Shown here: in pieces, positions 51,369-59,561 of the stretch
How the letters are laid out: every line of letters begins with the position of its first letter
How positions within the stretch are numbered: the first letter of the stretch is position 1
Virus record (IMG/VR): IMGVR_UViG_3300042367_000058
Location: 1-64,000 of that record
DNA: 64,000 nt
Strand: one strand, 5' to 3'
From: a virus
Position numbers and translations under genes: made by a program
Notes under the pieces: model-generated
What the model saw: only the letters and a program-made list of their open reading frames with translations
What the model was told of the DNA's origin: nothing
Databases searched by the model: none

Positions 51369-51392
51369 AAAAAAGCCCGCATAAAGCGGGCT
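51369..51392 (-). terminator. Intrinsic terminator of the 52.2-51.4 kb unit
   Basis: Minus strand AGCCCGC / GCGGGCT stem (51374-51380 and 51386-51392), loop TTTAT, then six T residues. It ends the short transcript carrying the two genes at 51412 and 51659. Confidence 0.9.
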
Positions 51393-51411
51393 GTGGTTAA
51401 GAGGATAAGGG

Positions 51412-51594
51412 TTAAGCGTGTCGGGCATCCAATTCAGTTTGAACCATATGCCATGCGAGATTAGTCGCCATCGCCGCCGCCTGCCATGCAATGCGGACTT
51501 CTTCGGGTGAACCGATACCATTCAAGATGTCGGTCAATTCATCGGGGGTTTGTGGCGTGTGAAACAATTTAATTTGGGTCAAAGGGTTTTGCAT
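51412..51594 (-). CDS. Small helical protein
   Basis: 60 residues from the ATG at 51594 (SD GGAG); the frame can extend to a TTG at 51618. QNPLTQIKLFHTPQTPDELT, then DILNGIGSPEEVRIAWQAAA and LAWHMVQTELDARHA. Helical, with no known family. Its leader holds palindrome 51612-51626 followed by six T residues, a possible attenuator. Confidence 0.7.
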   Translation of the reverse strand: MQNPLTQIKLFHTPQTPDELTDILNGIGSPEEVRIAWQAAAMATNLAWHMVQTELDARHA

Positions 51595-51611
51595 TTCATT
51601 CTCCAAAAAAT

Positions 51612-51650
51612 CTAACAATTTGTTAGAAACCTAGGGTTTCCCCTAGGTTT
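51612..51650 (-). promoter_or_regulatory. Paired hairpins between two early genes (attenuator-like)
   Basis: Minus strand: AAACCTAGGG-GAAA-CCCTAGGTTT (51627-51650), a perfect 10-bp stem with GNRA loop, immediately followed by CTAACAAATTGTTAG (51612-51626) and six T residues. The second hairpin and T-run could stop transcription; the first could compete with it. Function inferred from structure. Confidence 0.6.
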
Positions 51651-51658
51651 CCGCTCAA

Positions 51659-52204
51659 TTAGACCGCTTCAGTCTTAAGGTCTGAAACTGTCCCGCCGAG
51701 TGTGGCGTATGCTTCGCACATCAATTCGTAGATTTCAATCATGCGCTCGCTCGCTTCGGTCTTATCATCACGGCCATTGTTTATGCGGTTGATAATAGTC
51801 CCAATCTCTGAGCGGGTTTTGGCCATCGGGTCTGCCGCTTCGCCTTGAACCGAACCGCCTTTTTTGGGTCTGCCGCTTGCATTCTTTACCCGTGACCAGT
51901 ATTCATACTCTACGCCTTCGGCGTAACCTGCGGCCATCAAATCATCCTTGAAACCCTTGAATTCTTCCCGAACCGCAGTGGCCGCTTTGCCTGTCAAAGC
52001 ATACCAAGGTTTGATTACTGTCCCTTGCTCATCGGTGACGTTGAACGTTTTGCACATCCAAGCGGCGTAAACCCCCAAGGACTTACCTTCTACCTTGATG
52101 CCTGCAATGTATTCACGGCGTGCACCTACTAACTTGGACAGACTATCACCGACTGACTGAACCGGTGCGATTACTGCCACGGATTGTGTTGAAACTGTAT
52201 TCAT
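51659..52204 (-). CDS. First early gene, unknown regulator-like protein
   Basis: 181 residues. VGDSLSKLVGARREYIAGIK, then GKSLGVYAAWMCKTFNVTDE and PWYALTGKAATAVREEFKGF, then SGRPKKGG basic region and an acidic helical end. Conserved-looking central domain without a known motif. It has its own promoter and a 5' leader with an inverted repeat (52230-52246), so it is likely an immediate-early regulator. It is a second candidate for the palindrome-reading protein. Confidence 0.7.
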   Translation of the reverse strand: MNTVSTQSVAVIAPVQSVGDSLSKLVGARREYIAGIKVEGKSLGVYAAWMCKTFNVTDEQGTVIKPWYALTGKAATAVREEFKGFKDDLMAAGYAEGVEYEYWSRVKNASGRPKKGGSVQGEAADPMAKTRSEIGTIINRINNGRDDKTEASERMIEIYELMCEAYATLGGTVSDLKTEAV

Positions 52205-52279
52205 GATTCTCTAACCTTCTAATGAATTCCCTAGTAACAGACTAGGTAACCGATGCAATCATCTTGTTTGCATGGTTAA

Positions 52280-52309
52280 ATTATACCTCAAATTGTGGTA
52301 CAAAATCAA
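52280..52309 (-). promoter_or_regulatory. Sigma-70-like promoter of the first early gene
   Basis: Minus strand TTGATT (52304-52309), 18-bp spacer, TATAAT (52280-52285). A palindrome copy (52346-52358) lies 37 bp upstream of the -35, an activator-like position. Confidence 0.8.
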
Positions 52310-52763
52310 GTTTCAAGGAAACAAAATTAAAAACGGGGCAGTGGCCTAACAATGTTAGATTCCGGTCAGGGTTTACCCCATACCCCCAAATCCACAGCAA
52401 AGGGAGGTGGGGACCCCATACACAGTGTGTTGCTCACCCGATACTCACCACCGTACTTTCTATAACGCCGTGGTACATTTACGGGGTTCTGTCGGTCAGT
52501 TTTTCTTAAGGCCATCTGGAGTACCCATTTGAAATACCCCCCTCCCCCCTTACTTTTTCTGGATTACGACCTAAACGAGCCTTTTCCAAAAACACCCCCC
52601 GTCACTTTTTATTTGCCCAACCCCCCACCCCTATTATTTTTTCTGTTACATTTGGCCCGTTGGTGAAAGCAAGGTACTTAGGCACGGTGAGAGAGCTTGC
52701 CCGATAGGTTGTACCAGCGCCCGGAGCCGCTTAGGGCCACCAACCCCCTCTTTACGGAGTGCC
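52310..52763. other. Divergent non-coding region upstream of terminase, candidate pac/cos region
   Basis: About 450 bp with no supported gene. It contains the palindrome 52346-52358, a G-rich stretch near 52400 (GGGAGGTGGGGACCCC), and several C-tracts at 52537-52548, 52594-52599 and 52620-52632. The terminase genes begin at 52764, and phage packaging sites often lie just upstream. I see no convincing rightward promoter. Confidence 0.5.
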
Positions 52764-53432
52764 ATGATTCAACTTGAACCTACGACGGAACACCCTGTTC
52801 CATTTGATCTGTCCGATGAGCAGCCAAAAACTCATGCGGATAGCATAGCCATCGCTGTGAATACCGTAGACCTGATCGAAGAACTCGGCCCCAGCATAGA
52901 TTTCGACGACAACGACTTGCACAAAGTCGGTAACCTGATGACCGGTGCGCAAAAGCCAAACGCACCCCGCACTATCTCTAAGTCAGCAGAAGCAGCAGCG
53001 GCACACCATTTGGTAAAACGCTTTGACTTTCAAGCGTTCTCAGATGTACTCCAAGCCCGCAATTTCATAACAAACAAGCTCATTGAGCTGGCTGACAACG
53101 GCGACCCGAAGATTGAACTGAAAGCTCTGGAGCTTTTGGGCAAGCACTCGGACATTGGCCTCTTTACCGAACGCAGCGAGATCACCGTCCACCATACAAC
53201 TTCCACTGCCCTTGAGAGTTCAATCAAGGAACGGATCAAGCGGCTGTTGAATTCAGACGTAACAGATATAACCCCCTTGGACGATCTGGACGCCCAATTG
53301 GGGAAACCAAAAGCGCAAACTCCGGAAGATCATGTACAAGAAACGCCAGAAAATGAGCATGAGGCGGAAGATCATGTACAAGAAACGCCAGAAAATGAGC
53401 ATGAAGCCGAAGATGTGCATAGAAAAAGCTAA
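52764..53432 (+). CDS. terS: Terminase small subunit
   Basis: 222 residues. A central helical block (HHLVKRFDFQAFSDVLQARN, then FITNKLIELADNGDPKIELK and ALELLGKHSDIGLFTERSEI) is typical of phage small terminases that recruit the packaging site and TerL. The C-terminus has two exact 14-residue acidic repeats EDHVQETPENEHEA (DNA 53324-53365 and 53366-53407). SD CGGAG precedes the ATG. Followed 4 bp later by TerL. Confidence 0.82.
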   Translation: MIQLEPTTEHPVPFDLSDEQPKTHADSIAIAVNTVDLIEELGPSIDFDDNDLHKVGNLMTGAQKPNAPRTISKSAEAAAAHHLVKRFDFQAFSDVLQARNFITNKLIELADNGDPKIELKALELLGKHSDIGLFTERSEITVHHTTSTALESSIKERIKRLLNSDVTDITPLDDLDAQLGKPKAQTPEDHVQETPENEHEAEDHVQETPENEHEAEDVHRKS

Positions 53433-53435
53433 AAA

Positions 53436-54959
53436 ATGAGTACGGACATCTCCCTGAAGGACATTGAGACGCTGATTGCCTCTGGCAAGCTGTCGGAGTC
53501 CGACTTACGGGTACTAGAGACACAGCTAACCAAACTTGAGAAGCTCAAAGAACGTGAGCTGGTCCAAAAGAAGTTCATTAAGTTCGTAGAAAAGGTGTGG
53601 CCCACCTTCATTTCGGGCCGTCACCACAAAAGAATGGCCGAAGCGTTTGAGCGAGTGGCCAGAGGTGAGTGCAAACGGCTCATCATCAACATGCCGCCCC
53701 GCCATACGAAGTCAGAATTCGCGTCTTACCTGCTCCCGGCTTGGTTTTTGGGCCAATTTCCGGGCAAAAAAGTCATTCAAGCGTCCCACACCGCTGAATT
53801 GGCGGTGGGTTTTGGTCGAAAAGTGCGAAATTTGGTCGATTCCGAGGTCTATCACAACATTTTTCCCGATCTACACCTGCAAAGTGACTCAAAAGCGGCT
53901 GGCCGGTGGAACACATCCAAGGGCGGCGACTATTTTGCGATCGGTGTGGGCGGTGCGGTGACCGGTAAAGGCGCTGATGTGCTGATTATTGATGACCCGC
54001 ACTCGGAACAAGAGGCTGCGATGGCCGCAAGCAACCCCGATGTGTATGACAAGGTGTATGAGTGGTACACATCCGGGCCACGGCAACGTCTACAACCGGG
54101 CGGGGCGATTGTGATCGTGATGACACGCTGGGCACAGCGAGATTTGACTGGCCAAGTGCTGAAAGCAGCCGCTGCACGTAACGGTGAAGAGTGGGAAGTC
54201 ATTGAGTTCCCGGCGATCCTGCCTTCGGGTAATCCCCTATGGCCAGAGTTTTGGGCGTTTGACGAATTGGAAGCCCTGCGGGAGGAATTGCCCAACTCAA
54301 AATGGCAAGCCCAGTACCAGCAGAACCCAGTGGGCAACGAGTCAGCTATTGTGAAGCGCGACTGGTGGAAGTGGTGGGAGGAGGACGACCCACCCCAGTG
54401 TGAGTACATCCTCCAGACATGGGACACGGCCTTTGAGAAAAACCAACGGGCTGACTATTCTGCGGGCACGACGTGGGGGGTGTTCACTTACCACAAGGAC
54501 CAGACCAAGAACCTCATCTTGCTCAACACATATAAGAAGCGTGTCGAGTGGATTGAGTTGAAACGAGATGTGCTGGCTGAGTACAACATGTATGAACCAG
54601 ACGGGCTGCTGATTGAGAAGAAAGCGACGGGTGCGCCGCTGATCTATGAGTTGAGAGCAATGGGCATACCCGTGCAGGAGTACACCCCAAGTAAAGGTCA
54701 GGACAAAATCGCCCGCTTGAACTCAGTCTCGGACATAATTGCGTCTGGAAAAGTATGGGTTCCAAAGACCCGTTGGGCTGAAGAGTTAGTGGACGAGATT
54801 GCTGCGTTCCCGTCAGGCGAGCACGATGACTTGGTTGACGCAACAACTCTGGCCCTCATGAGATTCCGGGCTGGGGGCTTCCTACGTTTGCCTATCGACG
54901 AGCCCGAAGAGATTCAATGGTTCAAAAGCCACCGCAGAGAGCGGTACTACACAGTGTAA
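53436..54959 (+). CDS. terL: Terminase large subunit
   Basis: 507 residues. Walker A-like MPPRHTKS (86-93), Walker B VLIIDDPH (183-190), coupling motif MTRWAQRD, and a C-terminal RNase H-like nuclease with LQTWDTAF (near 328), LIEKKATG and HDDLVDATT (near 470). The deviating P-loop PPRHTKS is usual in this terminase family. It drives ATP-dependent packaging and end cutting. Confidence 0.96.
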   Translation: MSTDISLKDIETLIASGKLSESDLRVLETQLTKLEKLKERELVQKKFIKFVEKVWPTFISGRHHKRMAEAFERVARGECKRLIINMPPRHTKSEFASYLLPAWFLGQFPGKKVIQASHTAELAVGFGRKVRNLVDSEVYHNIFPDLHLQSDSKAAGRWNTSKGGDYFAIGVGGAVTGKGADVLIIDDPHSEQEAAMAASNPDVYDKVYEWYTSGPRQRLQPGGAIVIVMTRWAQRDLTGQVLKAAAARNGEEWEVIEFPAILPSGNPLWPEFWAFDELEALREELPNSKWQAQYQQNPVGNESAIVKRDWWKWWEEDDPPQCEYILQTWDTAFEKNQRADYSAGTTWGVFTYHKDQTKNLILLNTYKKRVEWIELKRDVLAEYNMYEPDGLLIEKKATGAPLIYELRAMGIPVQEYTPSKGQDKIARLNSVSDIIASGKVWVPKTRWAEELVDEIAAFPSGEHDDLVDATTLALMRFRAGGFLRLPIDEPEEIQWFKSHRRERYYTV

Positions 54960-54968
54960 GGACACATC

Positions 54969-57470
54969 ATGGCAACAAGCGGAATTGACAAAGGTTTATA
55001 TGCAGCCCCAATGGGTTTGGCTGACCTAGCCCCTGCACCGGACATCGAGATTGAGATTGAAAACCCCGACGAGGTCAATATTGGCATGGACGGCATCGAG
55101 ATTAACTTGAAGCCTGAGAAAGAAACCGCCGAGGAGTTCGATGCTAACTTGGCTGAGTTCATGGACGACAGTGAGTTGCAGTCACTGGGTATGGACTTAG
55201 TCGAGGACTTTGGTAAGGATACCCAAGACCGACGCGATTGGATTCAGACGTATGTAGACGGCCTGAAGTTGCTGGGCTTGAAGTACGAGGACCGGACTGA
55301 GCCTTGGCAGGGTGCGTGTGGCGTGTTCCACCCGATGCTCACCGAGAGCGTGGTCAGGTTCCAGTCAGAGGCGATGATGGAGACGTTCCCAGCAATGGGG
55401 CCAGTCAAGACCCAGATTGTTGGAGCCATCGACGTGCTGCGTGAAGAAGCCGCAGCTCGCGTGCGCGAGGACATGAACTACCAACTGACTGAAGTGATGG
55501 TCGAGTACCGCCCAGAGCACGAGAAGATGTTGTGGAACTTGCCCATCACGGGTTCAGCGTTCAAGAAGATTTACTTTGACCCAAGCAAGGGTCGCCAAGC
55601 AGCAGTGTTTATTCCAGCCGAGGACATTGTTGTCCCGTATGGCGCATCTAATCTGGAGTCTGCGGAGCGGGTCACGCATGTCATGCGTAAGACCGAGAAC
55701 GAGATGACCAAGCTGATGGAGGCTGGGTTCTACATGGACGTAGAGCTGGGCGAGCCAAGCTATGAATTAGACGACGTCGAGAAGCAAAAGGCCGAGGAGA
55801 TGGGCCTGAGCGCACTCCAAGATGATCGCTTCCGCGTGTTGGAGATGCACGTTGACTTGGACCTGAGTGGGTTCGAGCACACAGATAAAAAGGGTCGTCT
55901 GACAGGTATCGCCCTGCCATACGTTGTGACAATCGAGAAAGGCACACGCAAGGTGCTGGCCATACGGAGGAATTGGTATGAGGGAGATAAGCTCCACACA
56001 AAACGACAACACTTTGTTCACTACCAGTACATCCCCGGTTTTGGCTTCTATGGTTACGGCCTTATCCACCTTATCGGGGGGTACGCGAAGAGCGCGACGA
56101 TGCTCATCCGTCAACTCGTGGATGCAGGAACACTTTCGAACTTACCCGGGGGTCTCAAATCTCGTGGTCTCCGCGTCAAAGGTGACGATACACCTATCCA
56201 GCCCGGAGAGTTCCGAGATGTAGACGTCCCAAGCGGCTCAATCCGGGACAACATCCTGCCCCTGCCGTACAAAGAACCATCACAAGTTCTGTTCGCGTTG
56301 TTCCAAAACATCGTGCAAGAGGGCCGTCAGTTTGCTTCAAGTGGTGACATGAACGTGTCCGACATGTCCAGCCAAGCCCCAGTGGGTACGACTTTGGCCC
56401 TGTTGGAGCGCACTCTCAAAGTGATGACTGCGGTGCAAGCGCGTCTGCACTACACCATGAAGCAGGAATTCAAACTGTTGAAGGTCATCATCGCCGACTA
56501 CACCCCCGAGGAGTATGAGTACGAGCCAGAAGAAGCTGGCCGCAAGGCGAAGAAAGCGGACTACGACTCTGTGGACGTGATCCCAGTGAGCGACCCCAAC
56601 GCTGCAACGATGGCCCAGAAGATCGTGCAGTATCAGGCTGTTCTTCAGTTGTCTCAGCAAGCCCCTCAGTTGTATGACCTGCCCTTGTTGCACCGTCAGA
56701 TGATTGAAGTGCTGGGTATCAAGAATGCGTCCAAGCTCGTGCCCACCGAGGACGATGCGACGCCAACCGACCCAGTGCAGGAGAACCAAGACTTGCTGAC
56801 TATGAAGCCAGTCAAAGCGTTCATGGAGCAGAACCACGAGGCTCACATTCAAGCGCACATGGCGGCAATCCAGAATCCCAAGATTCAGCAGATGATGCAG
56901 ATGAATCCGATGGCGCAGCAGATCATGGCCGCAGCAATGGCTCACATCAACGAGCACATGGCGTTCGAGTATCGCAAGCAGATCGAGATGGCGCTGGGTA
57001 TGCCACTGCCAACCAAGGACGAGGGCAAGAATATGTCCCCAGAGATGGCCGACCAAGTGGCCATGATGGTGGCGCAGGCGTCCGCCCAGATCACACAACG
57101 CGATCAACAACAGGCTCAGCAACAGCAAGCCCAGCAGCAGATGCAGGACCCCATCGTCCAGATGCAGATGCAAGAACTCCAGATCAAGATGGAGGAGCTG
57201 AAGCTCAAGCAACAGAAGCAAACCATCGAAGCTGCTGCCAAGGCAGACCAGATTCGTGTCGAGGAATCTCGTATCGCGGCTCAAAAAGAGATTGCTGCAA
57301 TGCAAGTCGCGGCTTCCGCAGCCGCTGCAAAAGACAAATTGAAACAATCGCAAGAGTCCGAGGGCGCTCGTCTGGGCGTGGACATTGCGAAACACCGGGC
57401 ACAAATGGCCGTGCAAAACGCGCAACGGGCAGCGCAACGAAATCAGCCCAGCAAGAAGGAGAATAAGTGA
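54969..57470 (+). CDS. Portal protein (P22 type)
   Basis: 833 residues. An acidic N-terminus, then DRRDWIQTYVDGLKLLGLKY and PWQGACGVFHPMLTESVVRF, crown/wing segments, LPITGSAFKKIYFDPSKGRQ and GTTLALLERTLKVMTAVQAR. The C-terminal part is a long Gln/Met-rich helix (about 660-830) corresponding to the P22 barrel that reaches into the head. Stop overlaps the next GTG. Confidence 0.94.
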   Translation: MATSGIDKGLYAAPMGLADLAPAPDIEIEIENPDEVNIGMDGIEINLKPEKETAEEFDANLAEFMDDSELQSLGMDLVEDFGKDTQDRRDWIQTYVDGLKLLGLKYEDRTEPWQGACGVFHPMLTESVVRFQSEAMMETFPAMGPVKTQIVGAIDVLREEAAARVREDMNYQLTEVMVEYRPEHEKMLWNLPITGSAFKKIYFDPSKGRQAAVFIPAEDIVVPYGASNLESAERVTHVMRKTENEMTKLMEAGFYMDVELGEPSYELDDVEKQKAEEMGLSALQDDRFRVLEMHVDLDLSGFEHTDKKGRLTGIALPYVVTIEKGTRKVLAIRRNWYEGDKLHTKRQHFVHYQYIPGFGFYGYGLIHLIGGYAKSATMLIRQLVDAGTLSNLPGGLKSRGLRVKGDDTPIQPGEFRDVDVPSGSIRDNILPLPYKEPSQVLFALFQNIVQEGRQFASSGDMNVSDMSSQAPVGTTLALLERTLKVMTAVQARLHYTMKQEFKLLKVIIADYTPEEYEYEPEEAGRKAKKADYDSVDVIPVSDPNAATMAQKIVQYQAVLQLSQQAPQLYDLPLLHRQMIEVLGIKNASKLVPTEDDATPTDPVQENQDLLTMKPVKAFMEQNHEAHIQAHMAAIQNPKIQQMMQMNPMAQQIMAAAMAHINEHMAFEYRKQIEMALGMPLPTKDEGKNMSPEMADQVAMMVAQASAQITQRDQQQAQQQQAQQQMQDPIVQMQMQELQIKMEELKLKQQKQTIEAAAKADQIRVEESRIAAQKEIAAMQVAASAAAAKDKLKQSQESEGARLGVDIAKHRAQMAVQNAQRAAQRNQPSKKENK

Positions 57471-57661
57471 ACGAACACAAACTACTGTCCGTAATCATCA
57501 ATGAAATCAATAAGTTAAAGCAGGAACGTGAAGCTTACGCTGCTGCTGGACGTTGCGACCACATTGAGGAATATCGGAGAGTCTGCGGAGTCATCCTAGG
57601 TCTGAACTACGCAGAAAACATCATCAACGAGCTAGTGCAAAGGAATCACAATGACGACTGA
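57467..57661 (+). CDS. Small helical protein after portal
   Basis: 64 residues, GTG start. NEHKLLSVIINEINKLKQER, then EEYRRVCGVILGLNYAENII and NELVQRNHNDD. It is helical and resembles small proteins found beside phage portals in this family. Function unknown. Confidence 0.75.
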   Translation: MNEHKLLSVIINEINKLKQEREAYAAAGRCDHIEEYRRVCGVILGLNYAENIINELVQRNHNDD

Positions 57662-58064
57662 GTTTGACGTTGCGGCAGTTGATCTGTCCGGTATTTTGAA
57701 TACCACGGCGGAGCAAAAAGCCAAGCAATTGCCTGACCCCAAGAGGTTTCATGTATTAACCGTTGTCCCCGAGGCAATGGAAGAGTATGCAGACAGCGAT
57801 ATTGGGATTGTGAAATCCAGTCAGTCTATGCACTATGAAGAAGTGCTAACCCCAGTGCTGTTCGTGGTCAAGCTAGGCCCAGATGCCTACAAAGACACTA
57901 CCCGGTTCCCTAGCGGGCCGAGCTGTAAGGAAGGTGACTTTGTCATCGTCCGCCCCAATTCAGGCACCCGCCTGAAGATTCATGGCCGAGAGTTCAGGAT
58001 CATCAATGATGATTCCGTCGAGGCTGTTGTTGAGGATCCGCGTGGAATTAGCCGCGCTGCATAA
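57651..58064 (+). CDS. GroES-like co-chaperonin
   Basis: 137 residues. The chaperonin-10 fold pattern is seen: FHVLTVVPEAMEEYADSDIG, then a mobile-loop-like IVKSSQSMHYEEVLTP, FVVKLGPDAYKDTTRFPSGP, CKEGDFVIVRPNSGTRLKIH and FRIINDDSVEAVVEDP. Placed between portal and scaffold, it probably works with host GroEL to fold the capsid protein, as T4 gp31 does. The match is by pattern; low identity is expected. Confidence 0.8.
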   Translation: MTTEFDVAAVDLSGILNTTAEQKAKQLPDPKRFHVLTVVPEAMEEYADSDIGIVKSSQSMHYEEVLTPVLFVVKLGPDAYKDTTRFPSGPSCKEGDFVIVRPNSGTRLKIHGREFRIINDDSVEAVVEDPRGISRAA

Positions 58065-58074
58065 GGAGTAATAC

Positions 58075-59070
58075 ATGGCAACACAAAAGTTTGGACAGGA
58101 AGAAGCTTATGAGTTTCCCGATGAAAAGGAAGCCAAGGCTGCTGCTAAAGACAAGTTTGAAGTAGAGATCGAGGACGACACCCCACCCGAAGATCGTGGC
58201 CGCAAGCCCATGAAAGAGCCGGTGGAAGACCCGACCGACGACGAACTATCCTCGTATGACGAGAAGGTGCAGGCCCGGATCAAGAAGTTCACCCGTGGCT
58301 ACCACGATGAACGCCGAGCCAAAGAGGAAGCCCTGCGCGAGCGGGAGGCCGCTGAAGCCTACGCCAAGCAGGTTTACGAGGAAAACAAACGCCTTCAACA
58401 GCAGCTTTCACACGGGAGCAAGGTCTTTATTGAGCAGTCACAGACTACTGCGGAAGTTGAATTGGTTAACGCCAAGAAAGCTTACAAGGAAGCCTATGAA
58501 GCTGGGGATGTAGATGCTCTGGCAGAAGCCCAAGCAACTATTGCCAAGGCTACGCTCAAACTGGATAAAGCTTCCGGCATGAGGCCCATTGAAGTGGACG
58601 ATAGGGAATTTGAAGCTCCTACTAAGCAACAGGCCCCCCGAGTAACCCCCCGTACCCAGAAGTGGGTAGATTCCAACAGCGATTGGTGGGGTAAAGACGA
58701 AGAAATGACAATGGCCGCTATGGGCATTGACAAGCGTTTACAAAGGGAGTATGGTGCGGAATATGTAGGTACTGAAGAGTACTTCAAAACCATCGACAAA
58801 ACGATGCGCAAAAGATTTCCTGAGCACTTTGAAAGTGACCAGAGCTATGAGGAAGACGACTCCTCCACAAGAAAGTCAGAACCGGTTGACGAGGATGATG
58901 AAACCCCGCGCCGTGCAACAAGAATTACTTCGCCTGTAGCTCCGGCTACACGGAGTACTCCGCCTAACCGTATCAAATTAAAGGCATCAGAAGCTGCGAT
59001 TGCTCGCAGACTTGGGGTGCCCTTGGAAGAATACGCAAAACAGGTTGCTCAACTTAGAAGAGGTCAATAA
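58075..59070 (+). CDS. Capsid scaffolding protein
   Basis: 331 residues, strongly charged and helical: an acidic N-terminus, DDELSSYDEKVQARIKKFTR, a coiled coil (ERREAAEAYAKQVYEENKRL-like) and a basic C-terminal helix (SEAAIARRLGVPLEEYAKQV). This is the usual layout of scaffolds, with the C-terminal helix binding capsid protein. It lies just before the decoration and capsid genes. Its stop overlaps the next ATG. Confidence 0.85.
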   Translation: MATQKFGQEEAYEFPDEKEAKAAAKDKFEVEIEDDTPPEDRGRKPMKEPVEDPTDDELSSYDEKVQARIKKFTRGYHDERRAKEEALREREAAEAYAKQVYEENKRLQQQLSHGSKVFIEQSQTTAEVELVNAKKAYKEAYEAGDVDALAEAQATIAKATLKLDKASGMRPIEVDDREFEAPTKQQAPRVTPRTQKWVDSNSDWWGKDEEMTMAAMGIDKRLQREYGAEYVGTEEYFKTIDKTMRKRFPEHFESDQSYEEDDSSTRKSEPVDEDDETPRRATRITSPVAPATRSTPPNRIKLKASEAAIARRLGVPLEEYAKQVAQLRRGQ

Positions 59071-59543
59071 TGGAAAAAGTTCAAGTTGCCGATAAGGCAC
59101 AAAATCGTTCGTCGCGTGAAGTAGATTCTCGTACAGTGATGCAGCGCCCAACAGCGTGGCGTCCTCCAGAGACCTTACCCGCCCCGGATCACCGTCCGGG
59201 CTGGACACACCGATGGGTGCGCTTGAGTACATTAGGAACTGCTGATCCCAGCAATATTTCTTCAAAGTTGCGCGAAGGATATGAACCCTGCAAAGCAGAG
59301 GAGTATCCCGAGCTAATGATGCACGCAACTACTGAAGGTCGCTTTAAAGGCAACGTTGAAGTAGGTGGCTTGTTGCTCTGCCGCATCCCATCAGAGTTCT
59401 TGCAACAGCGGGCAGCGTACTACGCTGACCAAAACAAGGCTCAAATGGAATCCGTGGACAACAATTTCCTTCGTGATAGTGATCCAAGGATGCCTCTTTT
59501 CTCAGAAAAGAAAACCAAGGTCACTTTCGGTTCTGGTTCTTAA
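59070..59543 (+). CDS. Head-module protein of unknown function
   Basis: 157 residues. RSSREVDSRTVMQRPTAWRP, then PPETLPAPDHRPGWTHRWVR and EVGGLLLCRIPSEFLQQRAA. Basic, Pro/Arg rich, ending in a small strand-rich tail. It sits between scaffold and decoration genes, a place where cement or scaffold-associated proteins occur. No family recognised. Confidence 0.7.
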   Translation: MEKVQVADKAQNRSSREVDSRTVMQRPTAWRPPETLPAPDHRPGWTHRWVRLSTLGTADPSNISSKLREGYEPCKAEEYPELMMHATTEGRFKGNVEVGGLLLCRIPSEFLQQRAAYYADQNKAQMESVDNNFLRDSDPRMPLFSEKKTKVTFGSGS

Positions 59544-59561
59544 ATTTTAGGAGTCTTTCAA

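Larger units (their letters stand above)
40275..52358. repeat. Dispersed palindrome family CTAACATTTGTTAG (about 16 copies)
   Basis: Copies, allowing small variation: 40275-40288, 43349-43362, 44665-44678 (inside a CDS), 45105-45118, 46332-46345, 47648-47661, 47939-47951, 49073-49085, 49598-49610, 49927-49939, 50497-50510, 50697-50710, 51159-51171, 51337-51361 (extended), 51612-51626, 52346-52358. A variant TAACACATTGTTA lies in two promoter spacers (47715-47727, 50763-50775). In six copies the minus-strand ATG in the centre starts a gene (43355, 46338, 49078, 49604, 49933, 50503), each with GGAG or GAGGA upstream. In several the TAA half is the previous stop. I noticed none in the rightward genes. 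Confidence 0.9.

Noticed and set aside
51180-51521. Minus-strand open frame of 113 codons in the repeat region
   Set aside because: It runs through a terminator, a palindrome and a direct repeat; real gene ends at 51412 in another frame.
40275-52358. Dispersed palindromes as a CRISPR array
   Set aside because: Spacing is irregular, from hundreds to thousands of bases, most copies overlap gene starts, and there is no cas gene. It is not a CRISPR array.
56337-57437. Minus-strand open frame of 366 codons opposite the portal
   Set aside because: Leu/His-rich antisense of a Gln/Met-rich helix. No RBS and no recognisable motif.
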